Assembly (NCBI GenBank): GCA_019054805.1
Contig: JAHQIY010000016.1
Span: 682,001-746,000, forward strand
Source: Brachionus manjavacas
Taxonomy: Eukaryota > Rotifera > Eurotatoria > Ploima > Brachionidae
Reading direction: 5' to 3'
DNA length: 64,000 nucleotides
This document shows, in pieces, positions 47,400-60,977 of this stretch; within the stretch, counting starts at the first letter, position 1, and each line of letters begins with the position of its first letter. The position numbers were made by a program, and so were the translations under genes. The notes below the pieces were generated by a model. It was given only the letters and a program-made list of their open reading frames with translations. It was not told the DNA's origin and searched no databases.

Positions 47400-47940
47400 A
47401 AATATCTAGATTCATTTTGCTTGTTGTATTCGACAAACTCGGACAAACAAAACAAGCCAAGATTGTTATTTAGGTGAAAAGTTTGCCGTGTGTATTTAAT
47501 CCGGCACTTTTCACAAGCCACTGTTCTATTTCATATTGGGCCATATATCTACTCATTTTGTGTTAGATAACCAGCTGAAAACTACGTCAAAAAGCAAACA
47601 AACAATATGTGACTTACTGAATTGAAGAGAGCAAATATTTGGTCTAAAACGGAACAGAACTTTTCTTAATGTTCTTAAAATGTTTAGTGAAGGAAAGAAA
47701 TTAACTACCTTTCGTAACACAGTCATTTCCTAAGCCAAACATTCTAATTGACTTGGCTAATGGACAAATATTTAGGAAAATCATCCAAGAGGAAAGATAT
47801 CTTTTTTTAAAGTAGTTAAAATCTACGAGAGCAAACACTGTGAGGTAAACGACATGATTTTGGCGACGTTTGTCTAAATCCACTGATTGTTTGAACAAGT
47901 CGAAGCCAATGGAAAATTCTAGCAAAATATGAGCTTTTTA
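47400..47940 (-). pseudogene. Possible piggyBac-like transposase relic
   Basis: Two minus-strand pieces are open. About 47940-47705 reads KAHILLEFSIGFDLFKQSVD, then YLTVFALVDFNYFKK, reminiscent of the GGVDLxDQ block of piggyBac transposases. About 47535-47375 reads TVACEKCRIKYTRQTF, then GLFCLSEFVEYNKQ, resembling the Cys-rich C-terminal domain with several Cys lost. The pieces do not join in one frame. The assignment is tentative. Confidence 0.3.
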
Positions 47941-48019
47941 AGAAATTGATTAATCAAAATATTTATTAGTTTGGTAAATTTAGAAAAAAATTCAGTTGGC
48001 TGATGGGACTAGATCGTAG

Positions 48020-51000
48020 AGGTATACCTACTCCCCGATTAAGCCTTTAATTACAAATATTAAATCGATTTGTTTCTCATTTACTCATGTTCTGCACACA
48101 CAAATCAATTATTTGGTTTTGGTATTTTTAGCTTTCGAACAATTAGTAAGAAATTAAATAAGCATTTTGGTTTTTGCTAAGCATAAAGTAAAATAAAGCA
48201 TCGGTCAATCGATATTGTGTTCAAAGTTTAGAAAACATTCTAAAACAAAATATTTTAAATAAAAACCAAACGACCATAGGTGCATTTTAGTTTTATTCTA
48301 TGTTTCTTCTTTTTGTAGTCTTTTTGTTGGGAATTTTTCAACATGACAATTTAACTTAGAATATTTGATTTTCGTCGACTGCGACATTATTTAGTTGTTT
48401 AGCTATCATTGACAGCAGTATTGAATTAAAAAAAAAAACAAAAATTTATTAAATTATTTTACTTTTTTTTCTTTTATGTTAAGCGCGCACTCATGACAAA
48501 ATTGTAAATTCATCTTACCGCTTGATAAATATTTTAATCAATAAATAACTTCCTTTTGAAACTCTTTTTTTTTTAATTTTTTTTCCTATTGACTTAAGTC
48601 TCAGAAGTTGCATACAGGTAAAGCAAAATTTATCTATCCATTTCTTGTATTTTGGTTTAGGAGCGAAATGGATAATATTATCTGATAGTTTATTAAAAAA
48701 GAATTTTTTTCTCTAAGAGAATGAACAGGATTTTTTTGTTTTGATTTGGTAAAGAACTAAAAAAAAGAACCAAACATGGTATTTAGCTTTAATTGATTCA
48801 TATCTTATGGTATTGATAATTTTTTAAGTTACAAAAATAGATAAAAAAAAGACTTTATAGTTTATTAATCTTTTCAAAAATTTAGCGGAATTTTAGTGCC
48901 TGAACAGCCATTAAATAAATCATCCAAGGTCGATTGGGATTTAGATAAAAATCGACCGAAGCTTGGACGATTATTAAGCTGCTTTTATGGCTGCAGCGAA
49001 AGAGTGTATCGCATATTCAGAAATTTAAAATTTAAATTTTTTTTTAAAGTCTTCACTTAAATAAATAGTATTGAGTATATTGATTGTATTGAGGTTACTT
49101 AATCTAAAAAGGAAACATATAAAGATAGCCCTAGAAGCAAATGTCAATTATTATGATCAATAAATTAAAGAAAAAAAACTATTTACGAATAATTTAGATA
49201 ATTTTTTATTTAATTTTACATATTTAAAGTGAGAGTGTTTATTGTTGATGAATCAAATAGACTCTAAGTCACATTTTAATTTAAGAACATGGACCCTCGG
49301 GTTAAATTAAAGTCCAAATGAGCTTAATTTTTTTTCAAGTAATTAAATTAGAATTAAATTACTCAAATTCAAAGTTTCAAAAAATTATCCAAGGATATTT
49401 TGGCTAATTCTCACATGGTACAAAATATTAAGAGAAACGTATTGAGGACCATTTTAGAAGTCGTTTATTAAACACTCTAAATAAAATTTAAATTAATAGA
49501 ATGTTGCTTCAAGTGTTAAATAAGAGCTACATGATGAGTTAAAAGACTGGATTGTGATTTTTGTTCTTCCTATCTGAGGAAAAAATCTTTTTCCAAAAGT
49601 CATCTGCTTGCAGCTAGAACTTCCTTATTTGGAAGAAGATATTTTGGTTTGGAAAGATTTAATTAAATTTTGTAATTTATTTTTTCAGTGTTGGGATTAT
49701 TTATTATTCATTTATTAATATAGTTTATAGTTGTTTGGATAATTTAAAGAGAAAAGTAATTGATTGAGGTTGATGTTATATGCGTTGGATTTCTTCTTTT
49801 GCTTTCTGGAAGAGGTCAAAAGAGGTTACAAAAGGTGTTGGAATTAAATTTAGTCATTTTGGAGAATCAGACAAAACTTGTGCATAAAGGATACTGATAT
49901 AATGCGAGAAAGTTGTTCAAGGAGTTGGAAAAAATGTCAAAGATTCTCTGAAGATTAGTGATTGAGTTTGGTTTGATTGTTTCTATTGTGTTTTTCAGGT
50001 GAAGTACAAATAATGATTATGTTATCTAGCATCAAAGAATAATAATTTGATTATGTTAAATATTGGAATAAGGGCTTAGTTTGAAAAAAGATACAATTTT
50101 TGTGACAATAATTCTAGAAGAAGATTATGTGCTATCTAATTTCATCTGTTTAAAAACAAAAGTTACAATGTATGGTAAAAAAGACCATGATTGAAAGCAT
50201 CATCGATGCATCGCCAAATAGCTTTCGGCTCGTTCAATAAGGAACCAAATATTTTCGTAAGCCTAAGCCAAATTGTCTACCAAATTAAAATATTTTCGTT
50301 TTTTTTTTCTTCTTTTTTTATTGTTCTATTCAACAAATTGACTTGGAAATATAATGAAATAAACATGTTTACTTTACATGACAATAAAAGTAAATTTTTC
50401 TTTCTATTTATCGGAATTTTAGAAAATTTATAAAAAATTAACGAGTACAAATTACTGATATCAACAAATATAAAATTTCATTTTTGTTTTGGATTTTTTG
50501 CGACTAAAAAATAAATGAAAATTTATCTTTACTCAACTTTCGACTAATCAAAATTTCTAAACTCAACAATTTCAAACCAATCAATTTATTTTCTAAATTG
50601 ACTTTATATTTTTATTTTATTTTTATTTTTTCTCCTCCTAATTAAGCCAACGTGATTGCTTTAGCTCAAAGAGTAAACAATGCCATTTGATAATCACTTT
50701 AGGTTAGATAAAAATTCAGGTTTTTGATTCTAGTGCAAAGATTAGGATAATACCTGCTGTTCAGCTTATTCTACAACTAGCACAAGCCATGTCTTTAATC
50801 GATTGTGTGCTAATTTAGGCACATAACAAGCAAAGGTCTATCTATACTCACGCACTATGTTAGATAAGAAAATCAAAAAAAATTATAAATTTATTCTGAA
50901 TGGTACCATCAGTTTCATTGTGAAAAAAATTATTTTTTTCAGTCCGTCTAAAATAATTGAAAATCTGATTAAAATTTAGACTTGAATTATTATTTAGAGC

Positions 51001-52200
51001 ATTTTTCAATTAAATAAAGTAATAAATTCGCACTGATCACTCATGGGCAAAAATTCAAAAAAATTTTGAAAATTAGCCATTAATTCTTGTTTATCAGACT
51101 GTCCCGTAGCACCTTCAATTGTCTTTTTAATTTATTCTGATTCATAAAAATTAGTGTTCAACAAAGTTCCGAACTGCAGTGCCTTTTTTCCTATAAAGCT
51201 TTTTAAAATAATTAAAAAGATATTTTAGGCTTTTTTTTTTCAAATTTTCTTCAAACTTCTTAGAAATTTTAAAGGTGAGCAGTGCCACTTAAAACTGTCG
51301 CGTAGAATCCCAATTTTTATTTTTCATTTTTATGTAATTAAAAAAAGTTGAAAGAAAATGTCCAAAAAATGGTTAAACAGCGCCAGGATTTTCTCTTACA
51401 CAATTTTCAAATAATAAATATAAAAATAACCACTAGAAAAAACAGTATTTTTTTTGATCAAAATTAGCATTAAGATATAACTTTCAATAAGGGTCTCAGG
51501 AGCCATGTTTTAAAATAGCTTTAATTGTTTTCTCGAATTTTCTACAACTTCTTCTTCATTCAACAGAACGAATGAACTTTTTATTTAATTACGGTAAAAA
51601 AAAATCACTTTAGCAGAGAATTTATAAAAAAAAAATTTTTTTTGTCGCTTTCTTACAATTGTTAAAATTTATAATTTTAACAATTTTTTTTACTCAATAT
51701 TCTTAAAGAATGCAGACTGAAAACAGGGTCCTTAGCCGCTCCTATAAGCCTGTGGAGGTTCTCTCCTAAATTAATCAACAATCAATTAATACAACCTCTT
51801 ATTTGCCAAATAATAAGACAGAAAAGAGATCAGTGCCTTTTGAAATTCTGCGCGAGTACATCCATAGTTTTTTTGTTGCCTAGGTCCTCTTTTTTCATGA
51901 TTTATCCCTTTGCATTCGAGGGTTTTTTTGTTGTCAACTAAATCAACTAATTTAATAATTAAAGAGCTTAATTGCAATTTGAGTCAATACTTTTATTAGT
52001 TAGTTTTTAGAAGGGAGAAATAGTTAAATAGAGATTGATGCAAAGGGTCGCGTCTATGCTCTTTTTTATTTTTCTGAATGGGCGAGTGTTTAGCTTTGAA
52101 AGACTGCTTGACTTTCATGTAAAAATTAAGAAAAAATCATTTTTTATTTTTTGATGATGCAACTTTTGAATTTTGAATTTTGATTTTGAAGGCCTCTGCT
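48020..52200. other. Gene-poor region with a possible isolated exon
   Basis: The region is A/T-rich. At about 48903-49060 (plus) an acceptor is followed by more than 50 open codons containing SSKVDWDLDKNRPKLGRLLS and CFYGCSERVYRIFRN. At 50185-50250 about 20 codons end at a donor (FGSFNKEPNIF|GTAAGC). These, with 52253-52494, might be exons of one large gene, but no family is recognised. Confidence 0.3.
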
Positions 52201-52252
52201 CAGAGAAGCTCGCGACTCATCTAGAATTAAACAAATCAATTATTGAGTGCAT

Positions 52253-52494
52253 TAGGGGAAAAAAGTGGATTCAAGAAGAGTTGTGCTGGTCGCACGCTAA
52301 TTGAATCATTTTTAATTAATGGCTCGGGATATTCGATATCTCATACATGCCAAATGAATATTATTGGCAAAATAGCTGATTCTATTCGAATCGAGCGATT
52401 TAAAAAGGAAAAAGCCAAACTATTACTTTGGATATTTGTTTGCATTGTAATTTGTATCTTTTGTATATATTTGATAAACGTGCCTGTAGAATGA
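52253..52494 (+). CDS. Possible terminal exon of a membrane protein
   Basis: After an acceptor (GAGTGCATTAG|GG) about 80 codons stay open to a stop. The reading includes EKSGFKKSCAGRTLIESFLI and SISHTCQMNIIGKIADS. It ends with a basic stretch (IRIERFKKEKAK), a membrane-spanning segment (LLLWIFVCIVICIFCIYLI) and NVPVE. The charged-then-hydrophobic end looks like a tail anchor or last membrane helix. The protein is unknown. Confidence 0.35.
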
Positions 52495-54665
52495 TTGCTA
52501 AATGTAGGGTCACTTCTTTGTCTGTACATAGCATCTTTCACCAAAGCTAATAGATTCGATTATTGGCTCAATTTTGAGCTTGCATTTATCTCTAGTTTTC
52601 ATTTTTAATAAAGCGAAAGGGAAAAAGAAAAAAAAAGAAATAAATAACGAGTGCAAGAACATGCTTTATTGCTAACAAGGCTAAATTAATTAAGAACCTT
52701 ATTGCTTGTCTTTCAGATAATACAACAACAACAACAACAAGACTTTATTTGGTTTATAATGATCGAAAAAACTTGGATGAATTCAATTGTGTGATTTTCG
52801 CAAAAGAAAAAGCAACCAGAAAGCTGTTTCAAAAGAGAAATAACTGAGAGAGAGAGAGAGTCTTAAAGCGAACGCGATCCATTACTCTAAATCCCGAGGC
52901 AATACAAACAAGACGCGTCTTAAACCGCCAAAGTCGATTTTTTGCACGCAAATCAATAATGATGCTGATTGGAAACTCTAGCTCGGCCGAACAAACAAAA
53001 GACGACTTCGACAGGTTTTCATTTTATTCTTCTTTTTTTCTATTATTCTAAAGTCGAGATTTCGAGTGGTTCAGAAATCTTAGTGAATAGCAAAGGCAAA
53101 ACAAAGCAGTGAAAACTTTTATCTAATCTTTACCTTTACCTTTACAACAACAACAAGAACAAAAGCAACAATAGCACAATATTTGCTCTAGCCACCGAAC
53201 AAACTCCAATTCTCATGAGCAACTCTGTTCTGCATACAAAAAGAGCCGCACGATCTTTATTAAATTTTAGGACCTCCACCCTGCACCAAACTTGCTCATG
53301 AAACAAAAACACCTTTTTGTTTTGCTAAAATAAATTGCTAAATCAATGTTTAACTTTGAAATACGAAACCGACAACAAAACTTTTGCACCGCTTGTGCAC
53401 CATATAAAAATTGAGCTAATTATCTTAATTATAAAAATTGAAAAATTTTAATAGGCAACATGATTGGAATATTTTTCTCCCTTTTTGTTTCTCTGTTGAG
53501 CAAATTGCAGCAAAAAGTCATAGTCACGCAGTTCCAATTAGATCGACAACGACAAAAAATCGATTCAAGCCAGAGAGATTGAGGGAAAATTGAATGGCAC
53601 AATTCGACAACGCTTCTTGTTATTTAAATTTAACCTTTAGAATTTTGGTCTAAATGGCTCATTTGAGAAGATAAGATAGCGTTGTCGGCGAGGGAGCGGG
53701 TCGGTGCAGCGCCGCTCAAGCGTGTCTAATTAGGCAAGCGTCGATCTAAAAATTTAGAAACAAAAAAAGCAAAAATTTTCTACCTTTTACCAATTGTGTT
53801 TTTTTCTAGGCTAATAACTTAATAGATAAGATAAACATTTTAATTTTTTTTATATACAGTTGAAATTCAGTTTTAAAATCCGATTGTAAATAAACTGAAC
53901 AAAGTATACGATTAAAACTATCTTTCTGAATAATTCTTTTTTTTTTTACTTTTTGAAAAAAATTATTCACCTAAAAGAGAATTATCATTTATTTAACCTT
54001 AATTTTGACGAAAAAAAATTTAAATTTTAAAGGTGTTAAATAGTTTTCATTGTCTCTCTCTCTATGTGTGTGTGTGTGTGTCTATCGCTGTCAATCACAT
54101 AGTTGCAGCTTTGTTTGAACAGAGATTTTCTCTCGTGTAGATCAATCGATCGATTTAAAAATTCAATATTAAATTTCTTGAACATTATCATCAAGAGTAG
54201 TCTATGCTCAGAACTGGCCAAAGACATTTGATAAGCTTGATAGCTAGATTAGTTTCTTCTAATTCAATTTTCAATTCACTTTAAACACTTTTAAATAGGG
54301 ATTTAGTGCGCGGCAACACACAAACCGTTTTGTGTTTGCGCCTTCTTATCTTTCAAAAGCCAGCCTGTCAACTCTTGGTCACTCTTGTTTTCGCTAGAAG
54401 AACGCAAAGTTAACTTCATTTCTTACTCATCTACTTATCGGTAAATCTGTAGCGAGCCATAGCGCTCTCAGAGCAAAATATGACAAGAAAGTGAGTGATC
54501 AAGTGAGCTCCCCGCTCAGAGGTATCCTTAATTTCTTTGGGATTAAAGAAACAACACAGATTGAATTAGTGCAGGAAAGGAATTATGAACATAAAGCATT
54601 AGAGAGAGAGGGACTCAGAGGTAGACCGGATTTATTTGATCAACTTTATTCTTTTTAAGAATTTG

Positions 54666-55222
54666 ACCAAGGGTAGTTTGTGAAATTCAGTACAAAGTGA
54701 TACTAAGAACAGAAAAAAATGTAAAAAAATTGAATAATTTTTTTTCTAAAGGCTAAAGCCTAGTTCTGTGAATGCAAATTAAATTTCAATGTAGTCAAGC
54801 GAAGTGCATTTTTCAGAGACTTTGCACACAATTTTTTTTCCTTATTCACTCCTGGTGGAGCATAGGGTCATTACTTTTGGTTTCCGCTCAAGTCGATCTT
54901 TTGCTTGATCTTTTACCCTTGCTTCTCCTCATGTCATTCCCATTTCGATGAGCTCTGTCGTGATTGTTGTCCTCTATGTTGGTGGTCCTATCTTAGGTCG
55001 CCCTTGAGGCGTCCATTGAAGGGCTCTTTTTGGTATCCGTGTTTCTTTAATTCTAAGTACATGCCCGAGCCATCGCAGTTGCACACCATTAGCAGACTTT
55101 TATTGTTGGTGCAACTTTGAATGTTCTACCATGCTGCATTCACAGAATTTCTTTTAAACTTTTCAGAAAAAAATTTACACTTTGTTCTGTTCTTTTGTAC
55201 TGAACTTCACAAAACCACCAAG
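54666..55222. repeat. Foldback repeat interrupted by a LINE fragment
   Basis: The left arm (54666-54777) and right arm (55133-55222) are diverged reverse complements (left CCAAGGGTAGTTTGTGAAAT, TCAGTACAAA, TTCTGTGAATGC). The LINE piece at 54842-55078 lies between them. A related copy is at 340-600. Confidence 0.6.
54842..55078 (-). mobile_element. LINE C-terminal (GHVLR-type) fragment, second copy
   Basis: The minus strand reads RWLGHVLRIKETRIPKRALQ, WTPQGRPKIGPP, then TELIEMGMT, GEARVKDQAKDRLE and VMTLCSTRSE. It is the sister of 44330-44605 and keeps the end of the protein better (LCSTRSE is close to the usual LCPTGS-type end). Stops interrupt it. Confidence 0.75.
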
Positions 55223-56743
55223 GGTCTACTGCTTGAAGAATGACTTAGCTATCTACTTACTTTGTTTTTTTTTCATTATTTAAAATTACATTTAGTTCAC
55301 TTTAACACTGATTTCGTGTTGATCCAAAATATTAAAAAGAGATTTAAAGCAATTTTGCCAAGCTAGATATTTTTTAAAGAAAAGATAAATTTATAACAAA
55401 AAAATTTAGATTTATTGATTTGAAAAATGTACGAGCATTAAAAATTTTTGAGAAGCTTTTTTAGATTTACAACAAATAAATAATGCTGAAAAGATAAAGG
55501 AGTAAAGAAGCTAAATTGCTGGTTGTAGTGTAATATGTTTCTCTGTGTTCCACTTAGCAGTCTGGCGACTAAGAGGATCTGAGCTCTGATTGAATGTGCA
55601 ATTTAGTAAGGGGCCATAAAATGCTACAGGTCGTAAAATTTTGCACGGCTCATACGACATCAATCGAATTAGTAATGATGCAACTCTTTGATCAGGCCAA
55701 TAGAGCTAAATTTGAAGGATAATTAACCACAAAATTTCTACTATTTGTATTAAGTAATGATGATAAGCTTTTTCTTGATTTCGAGACCAAGATTACTATC
55801 TAAATGAATATGCATATAAATATTTTAGCTCTATTTACGAAGGTAATATTTCTAGGTATTTAGAAAGAAACACAAGGGATTACCAAGATTAGCCGAGCAA
55901 AATGAAATAGTCTTTATCGAAAAAAAAATTTTTTTTTTCAAATTTAGATTGAAACATATTCTAAAATATTTGGTCTAGGTTATCTAATATGCTTAAGCTT
56001 CGACTAGTCCTAATTGTTGTGCGTATATAAATTTGTTTTTGTGTGTTGGCCTTGAGAGCTTGGACTAGGCCGTGGAGCAGCATGGCGAGTGGCACATGTT
56101 CTAACATATAGTTAATAAAATTTTTGCAGGATGTTTTGCTTGATTATAAAAGTTCCATTTGTTTGACGATGAGCTCAGAGAACTTGGCCCCACACAAAAA
56201 TGCTCATTAAAAGTCAAAGAATCCAAAAGTCAAATAGAAAATATTACAATTTACCGTCATAGTATTCTAAATCAGTGAATCCGGTCTGTCGTCTCTAGCT
56301 GAATGAAAATATTTTTCTTTAATTAAAATTTGTCCAATCGAACAAATTCTAATCAATAGAATCCAATTAAGTCCAGAGTAGTGGAAAGGCCAATAAAAAA
56401 TTTCTTCTAATTATTTATTCACATTTTGTTGAGTCGTTCTATATTAGAATAAATATTTCGTAAATAGATGCTAAATTTTATCTCAAATCACTCTTGGACA
56501 TTTTGCTATCTCTCTCTCTCTCTCTGAATTCGTTGTCTCACTGTTTATGCTTATTTCCAAATTTAATCACACTCTTTTGATTATCGCTCAGAGCTCGTGC
56601 AAATTATTTGACAAGATTAGATAAAAATAAAGACTTTTTGTTTTGTATAAATTCTGTTCCTTTTTTTCTTTTCTTTTTTGTGTTATGCTGTTGTTAGAAT
56701 AAAATAAATTAATTTTTTTTAATTTTAAAGTAAATTAGAAGCG

Positions 56744-59700
56744 ATGAAAGAGAAGTCGAAGAACGCTGCTCGCACTCGACGAGAAAAAGAGAACGCCGAG
56801 TTCTACGAGCTGGCGCGATTGCTGCCCCTGCCTAGTGCCATCACTACCCAGCTGGACAAGGCGTCAGTAATACGCTTGACAACGAGCTATTTGCGCATGA
56901 GATACGTATTCCCAGAAGGTAATTGCTTCACTTATTGAATTTCACTTCCTCCCTTTCCAACAGACCTAAGTCACGTAGATCAAACAAGCAGAATACTTAG
57001 GAAAATAAAAAATTTGTCGAACATGCTCAAGTTGAGGTGACGTACGTAAATTCCACTGTTGTTTGTTTAGCATGGTTTTCCAAAATCAATTAATCGATCA
57101 CATTTTGTACTATTAAGAAAAGCCGATTAGTAGGAAACAGGAAGTTCTCTTCTTCTTTTTCGTTTTTTTTTCTTAGGACGTTTGAACTTTATTGCGTAAG
57201 AGAAAAGTCAAAAAAAGTCAAACATCCTTTTCAAATAGACCGTCGTCTCTTTGAAATACTATTAAGATATGGCTACTCTAATAAATAAATATTATCTATA
57301 TAATTTTAGGATTTTTTTTCTATATTTTAGAAATTGTTTCCGACCATTGGCACTTCTTGTGTTTAAAATTTTTACATCAACTTAAATTCAGTTAAACTAA
57401 TTATGTTATTAACTACTTTTATTGAATATTTAATGAAAATTGTTTCAAAAAAATAAAAAAAGCTAAAATAGAAAAAAAATTGCATGCGAAAAAATATAAC
57501 TCAAAAAATTTCACATCTTATAAGCATGAAATTTTTATTTTAAGAATTTTGTTTTTTGAAAAATATTTGGGAGTAATCTCCCGCACAGTTTCGACTACCA
57601 TACTAAACCCATAATACCTTCTTTTCAGTGTATGTGTTTCCAAGTTTTAAAATGATTTAAAATTCAGCAACCATATCTATCATAAATAAAGACAAAAGCC
57701 TTTTTCAATCAGAAATTTTTTAATTGCATGTTTAATTGACCGAAAATATTAAAAAACTCTAATAAATAAATAGTAAAGATATTTCGTTTTTTTTTAAAAA
57801 AATTGGAGAGCCAGTATTTTATATTAATTTCAAATTAAAAAAAATTTTGAAAATTAATAATTTTATTTAAAGACATTATCGGCCAGAAAAATATTCAAAA
57901 AAAAACATTTTCAAATAAAATAAATTTTATCTAAACAATTTTTAAATTAACGACTTTTGCATCCCTCCATTTCTACATTTTATATGAATTTAAATTCAGC
58001 ATTAATAATTTTTATTTTTTAATAATAATTTGGTTTGTAAGACAAAACCACTTTTTCAGTTTAGTTTTTATTTTATTTAAATTTAAAAGATAATTTAGGA
58101 AAGGGGAATTTCCAGGGCAGCTCCGAATAGCATAGCCTTCTTTTCAGCCCTCTTGTTAGCAATTTTAATCTTACAAAATTTAGATTATAAAAAAAAATAA
58201 AAATAAATTAGGAATGTTTTTTTTTTAATTTTATAATTTGTATTTACATTGTTAAGTAGATTCAGCTATGTACTTGGCAGGGAAGGTGTAGTATCGAATG
58301 GAGTTTTGTATTTTGAGTTGTTTCTGTTAGTGCTATGAACCAGATAGTCCTTTTTCAATTTAATGTTAACAAGTATTTTTTTGAATGTTAAATGGCCAAG
58401 CGAAAATATTTACAGTTTGTCTGAAAAAAAAGTTTCTAATAAAACCCTATATTATTAATTAGATTGAAATTTTGATAATAAAAATAACAAAAAATAATTT
58501 TTATTTCCTTTAAACAACAACAACAACAAACCGGTTGAGTACAATTTTTCATTTCTCTTGAATTTAATTTTTTCGGAAAATCCAATACTAACTTGATAAA
58601 AACATAAATAAATCTGTCCTAATTATTTGGTCCAAAAATTTTCAAAAAAAAAAAACAAAATTGTAACATTTTCTATTCATTTTAGGTCTAGGTGAAACAT
58701 GGGGAACCATGAACAACACGTTGACTCCAATTGAACGCGAGATTGGGTCCCATTTACTTCAAGTAATTAGCAATTTGTTTCTGTTAATCAAATAAATAAG
58801 AGTCTAATTTGATGTTTAATTGTAGACTTTGGACGGCTTTTTATTTGTAATTGATAAAGATGGCAAAATAATGTACATATCAGAAACTGCTTCGGTTCAC
58901 TTGGGGCTGTCTCAAGTGGAGCTAACTGGCAACAGTGTGTACGAGTATGTTCATCCGGCCGACCACGAAGAGCTCAATCAGCTGCTTAACTTAGCGCCAC
59001 CTCCCCAATACCTGAATCCGAATTTGAGACAAGATGTAGAGATTGAAAAATCATTTTTCATGCGGATGAAGTGTGTGCTGGCCAAAAGAAACGCCGGACT
59101 GACTAACGCCGGCTACAAGGTCATCCACTGCAGCGGCTATTACAAAGTGCCCTTTCAGAGTTTAGACCAATCTTCTTACGAAACCGGCTATTCAACGCCC
59201 TATCTAGTCGCGTTCGGTCACTCGCTACCTTCTAGTTCAATAACCGAAGTCAAAATGAACAACAACATGTTCATGTTCAGATCTAGTCTTGACTTAAAGC
59301 TCATATTTCTTGACTCCAGGGTTTATCAACTGACCGGTTACGAGCCACAAGACCTGATCGAAAAGACGCTTTACCAATACATACACATTCAAGATTTGCC
59401 AAGTATTAAGCTTGCTCATCAAACACGTAAGCATCTATTTTCTCATATTTTCTATTTTAAAAAAAAAAAACCTGATTTTATTTTTCTTTAAAATTGAACA
59501 AAAATTGAAATCTAAAATACTTAAAGTTTTATGCAACCTTATTTTTAAAGTGCTGTCAAAAGGCCAAGTAACAACCAAATACTACAGATTCATGACCAAA
59601 GATGGCGGATGGATATGGATGCAGAGTTGTGCAACAATTGTTCACAATAGCCGCTCATCACGTCCCCATTGCATAGTCAGTGTAAATTATGTCATTACTG

Positions 59701-60977
59701 ATACGGAAGCAAATAGTTTGCTGCTTTCAGTCGAACAGACAATGACTAGGGAGTCGATATTGGCAAGTAGAAAGAGCGACGATGACATGGACGAGCGTAG
59801 CTCGAAGCGGATCAAGACCAGCTATGAGTACGAGGAGGACAATGATGACGACTATTACAACTCGGATCAAGAGGACCAACAAACCGAACTGAACAACTAT
59901 CCAGCTGAATACTACAACTTCGACCCGAACAACTTCAAAACATTTTCCAGCTCTTCCTCATCGTCGGACACATCAATAACAAAAATGGGCAAAAATTTGT
60001 CCCTGTCTTCATCTTCATCGTCACTGTCGTCAAGTTTCATAGACAATTCGGCCAAAAAACTAGACACATGCAAAACAGAGCCGATTATACTCAAGCCCGA
60101 GTCAAAGCTCAAAGCTTGTGATTTGAATAAAAAAATGGAAAATTCCAAAAATTTAAAAGCCACCAAACTAGATCTGAAACAAAAACGAAAATTGTCCTCT
60201 AATGAAATTAAAACCGGTATTAAAACAAATTCAAAAAGTTCAATTAGCGAAAACAAAAGCAAAGACAAGCTGAAACGCAACAAAAGCGACATGTCGTGTG
60301 GCGGAGAGGCCAGCTCTAATTTTGTCCTGCCAAACGATGCCTACAATTTTGCTGGCGCATCCTATCCGGACTCGTATCAACCGGCGGCATACCTGAATTC
60401 AGACTACTATCAATCGAATAGCCATTTGATCGGACACTCTCAATTTAGTGCATACAATTACCAATCGGCCTATGCCGGACACCTAAATCCATACACTACC
60501 TCAAGTAGTTATAACTACAATCAACAATTTGCAGCCAGTGACACGAATAGCTTAAGTGCAGATTATCAAACAAATGGATATGGTTCTACATCATCTGCGG
60601 TGGCAGCGGCTGCAGTGGCCGCCGCAGCGGCCGCAGCCTTGGCCAACAATAACGCTTCTTACGACCAAGGATATCAATCAAGCTCCGGCTTCAAATCAAA
60701 CTTGTACCCCAATGAGCCAAATTTGTCTTACTACTACAATGCCAATGGCTCAGCTAATTCAACCTTTTACAATCTAAATAATTCTAATTTAAATTCTGCA
60801 TACTACTTGTCCACATCGTCATCCACATCACCATCCGCTATTTCATCCGTTTCATCTACATCGTCCTCTACTACGACTATTTCACCGCTATCAAATGAAT
60901 CGACTTCTAATCAGACTTTTCTGACCAACAACAACTCAACCAAACATCCACAATACCAGCATCAAGTTGTGTGTTAG
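56744..60977 (+). CDS. SIM: Single-minded bHLH-PAS transcription factor
   Basis: Four exons (56744-56918, 58686-58762, 58826-59426, 59551-60977) give 759 residues. Single-minded pairs with ARNT/Tango and directs midline nervous-system fate in insects. The bHLH domain ([20 protein letters not shown], then [20 protein letters not shown]) is nearly identical to vertebrate SIM. PAS-A starts near 85 ([20 protein letters not shown]). PAS-B follows ([19 protein letters not shown], then [12 protein letters not shown]) and the block [20 protein letters not shown]. The C-terminal 400 residues are species-specific: an acidic stretch ([11 protein letters not shown]), Ser runs, a Tyr/Ser/Asn-rich region and an Ala run ([16 protein letters not shown]). 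The second intron is 63 bases; the first is nearly 1.8 kb. Confidence 0.95.

Larger units (their letters stand above)
52500..56743. other. Upstream region of Single-minded
   Basis: This contains simple repeats (ACA near 52722-52739, GA near 52848-52861, TG near 54064-54080, CT near 56507-56525), a foldback repeat and a LINE fragment. Part of 52800-53740 is richer in GC and could hold enhancers or leader exons; I cannot show either. A leader-intron acceptor (TTAATTTTAAAG) lies 13 bases before the Single-minded ATG. Confidence 0.4.

Noticed and set aside
54036-54227. Minus-strand frame containing THTHIERE
   Set aside because: It runs through a TG/CT microsatellite.
59412-59550. Open frame running through the third Single-minded intron
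   Set aside because: Read-through of the intron; the splice to 59551 restores the conserved VTTKYYR block.
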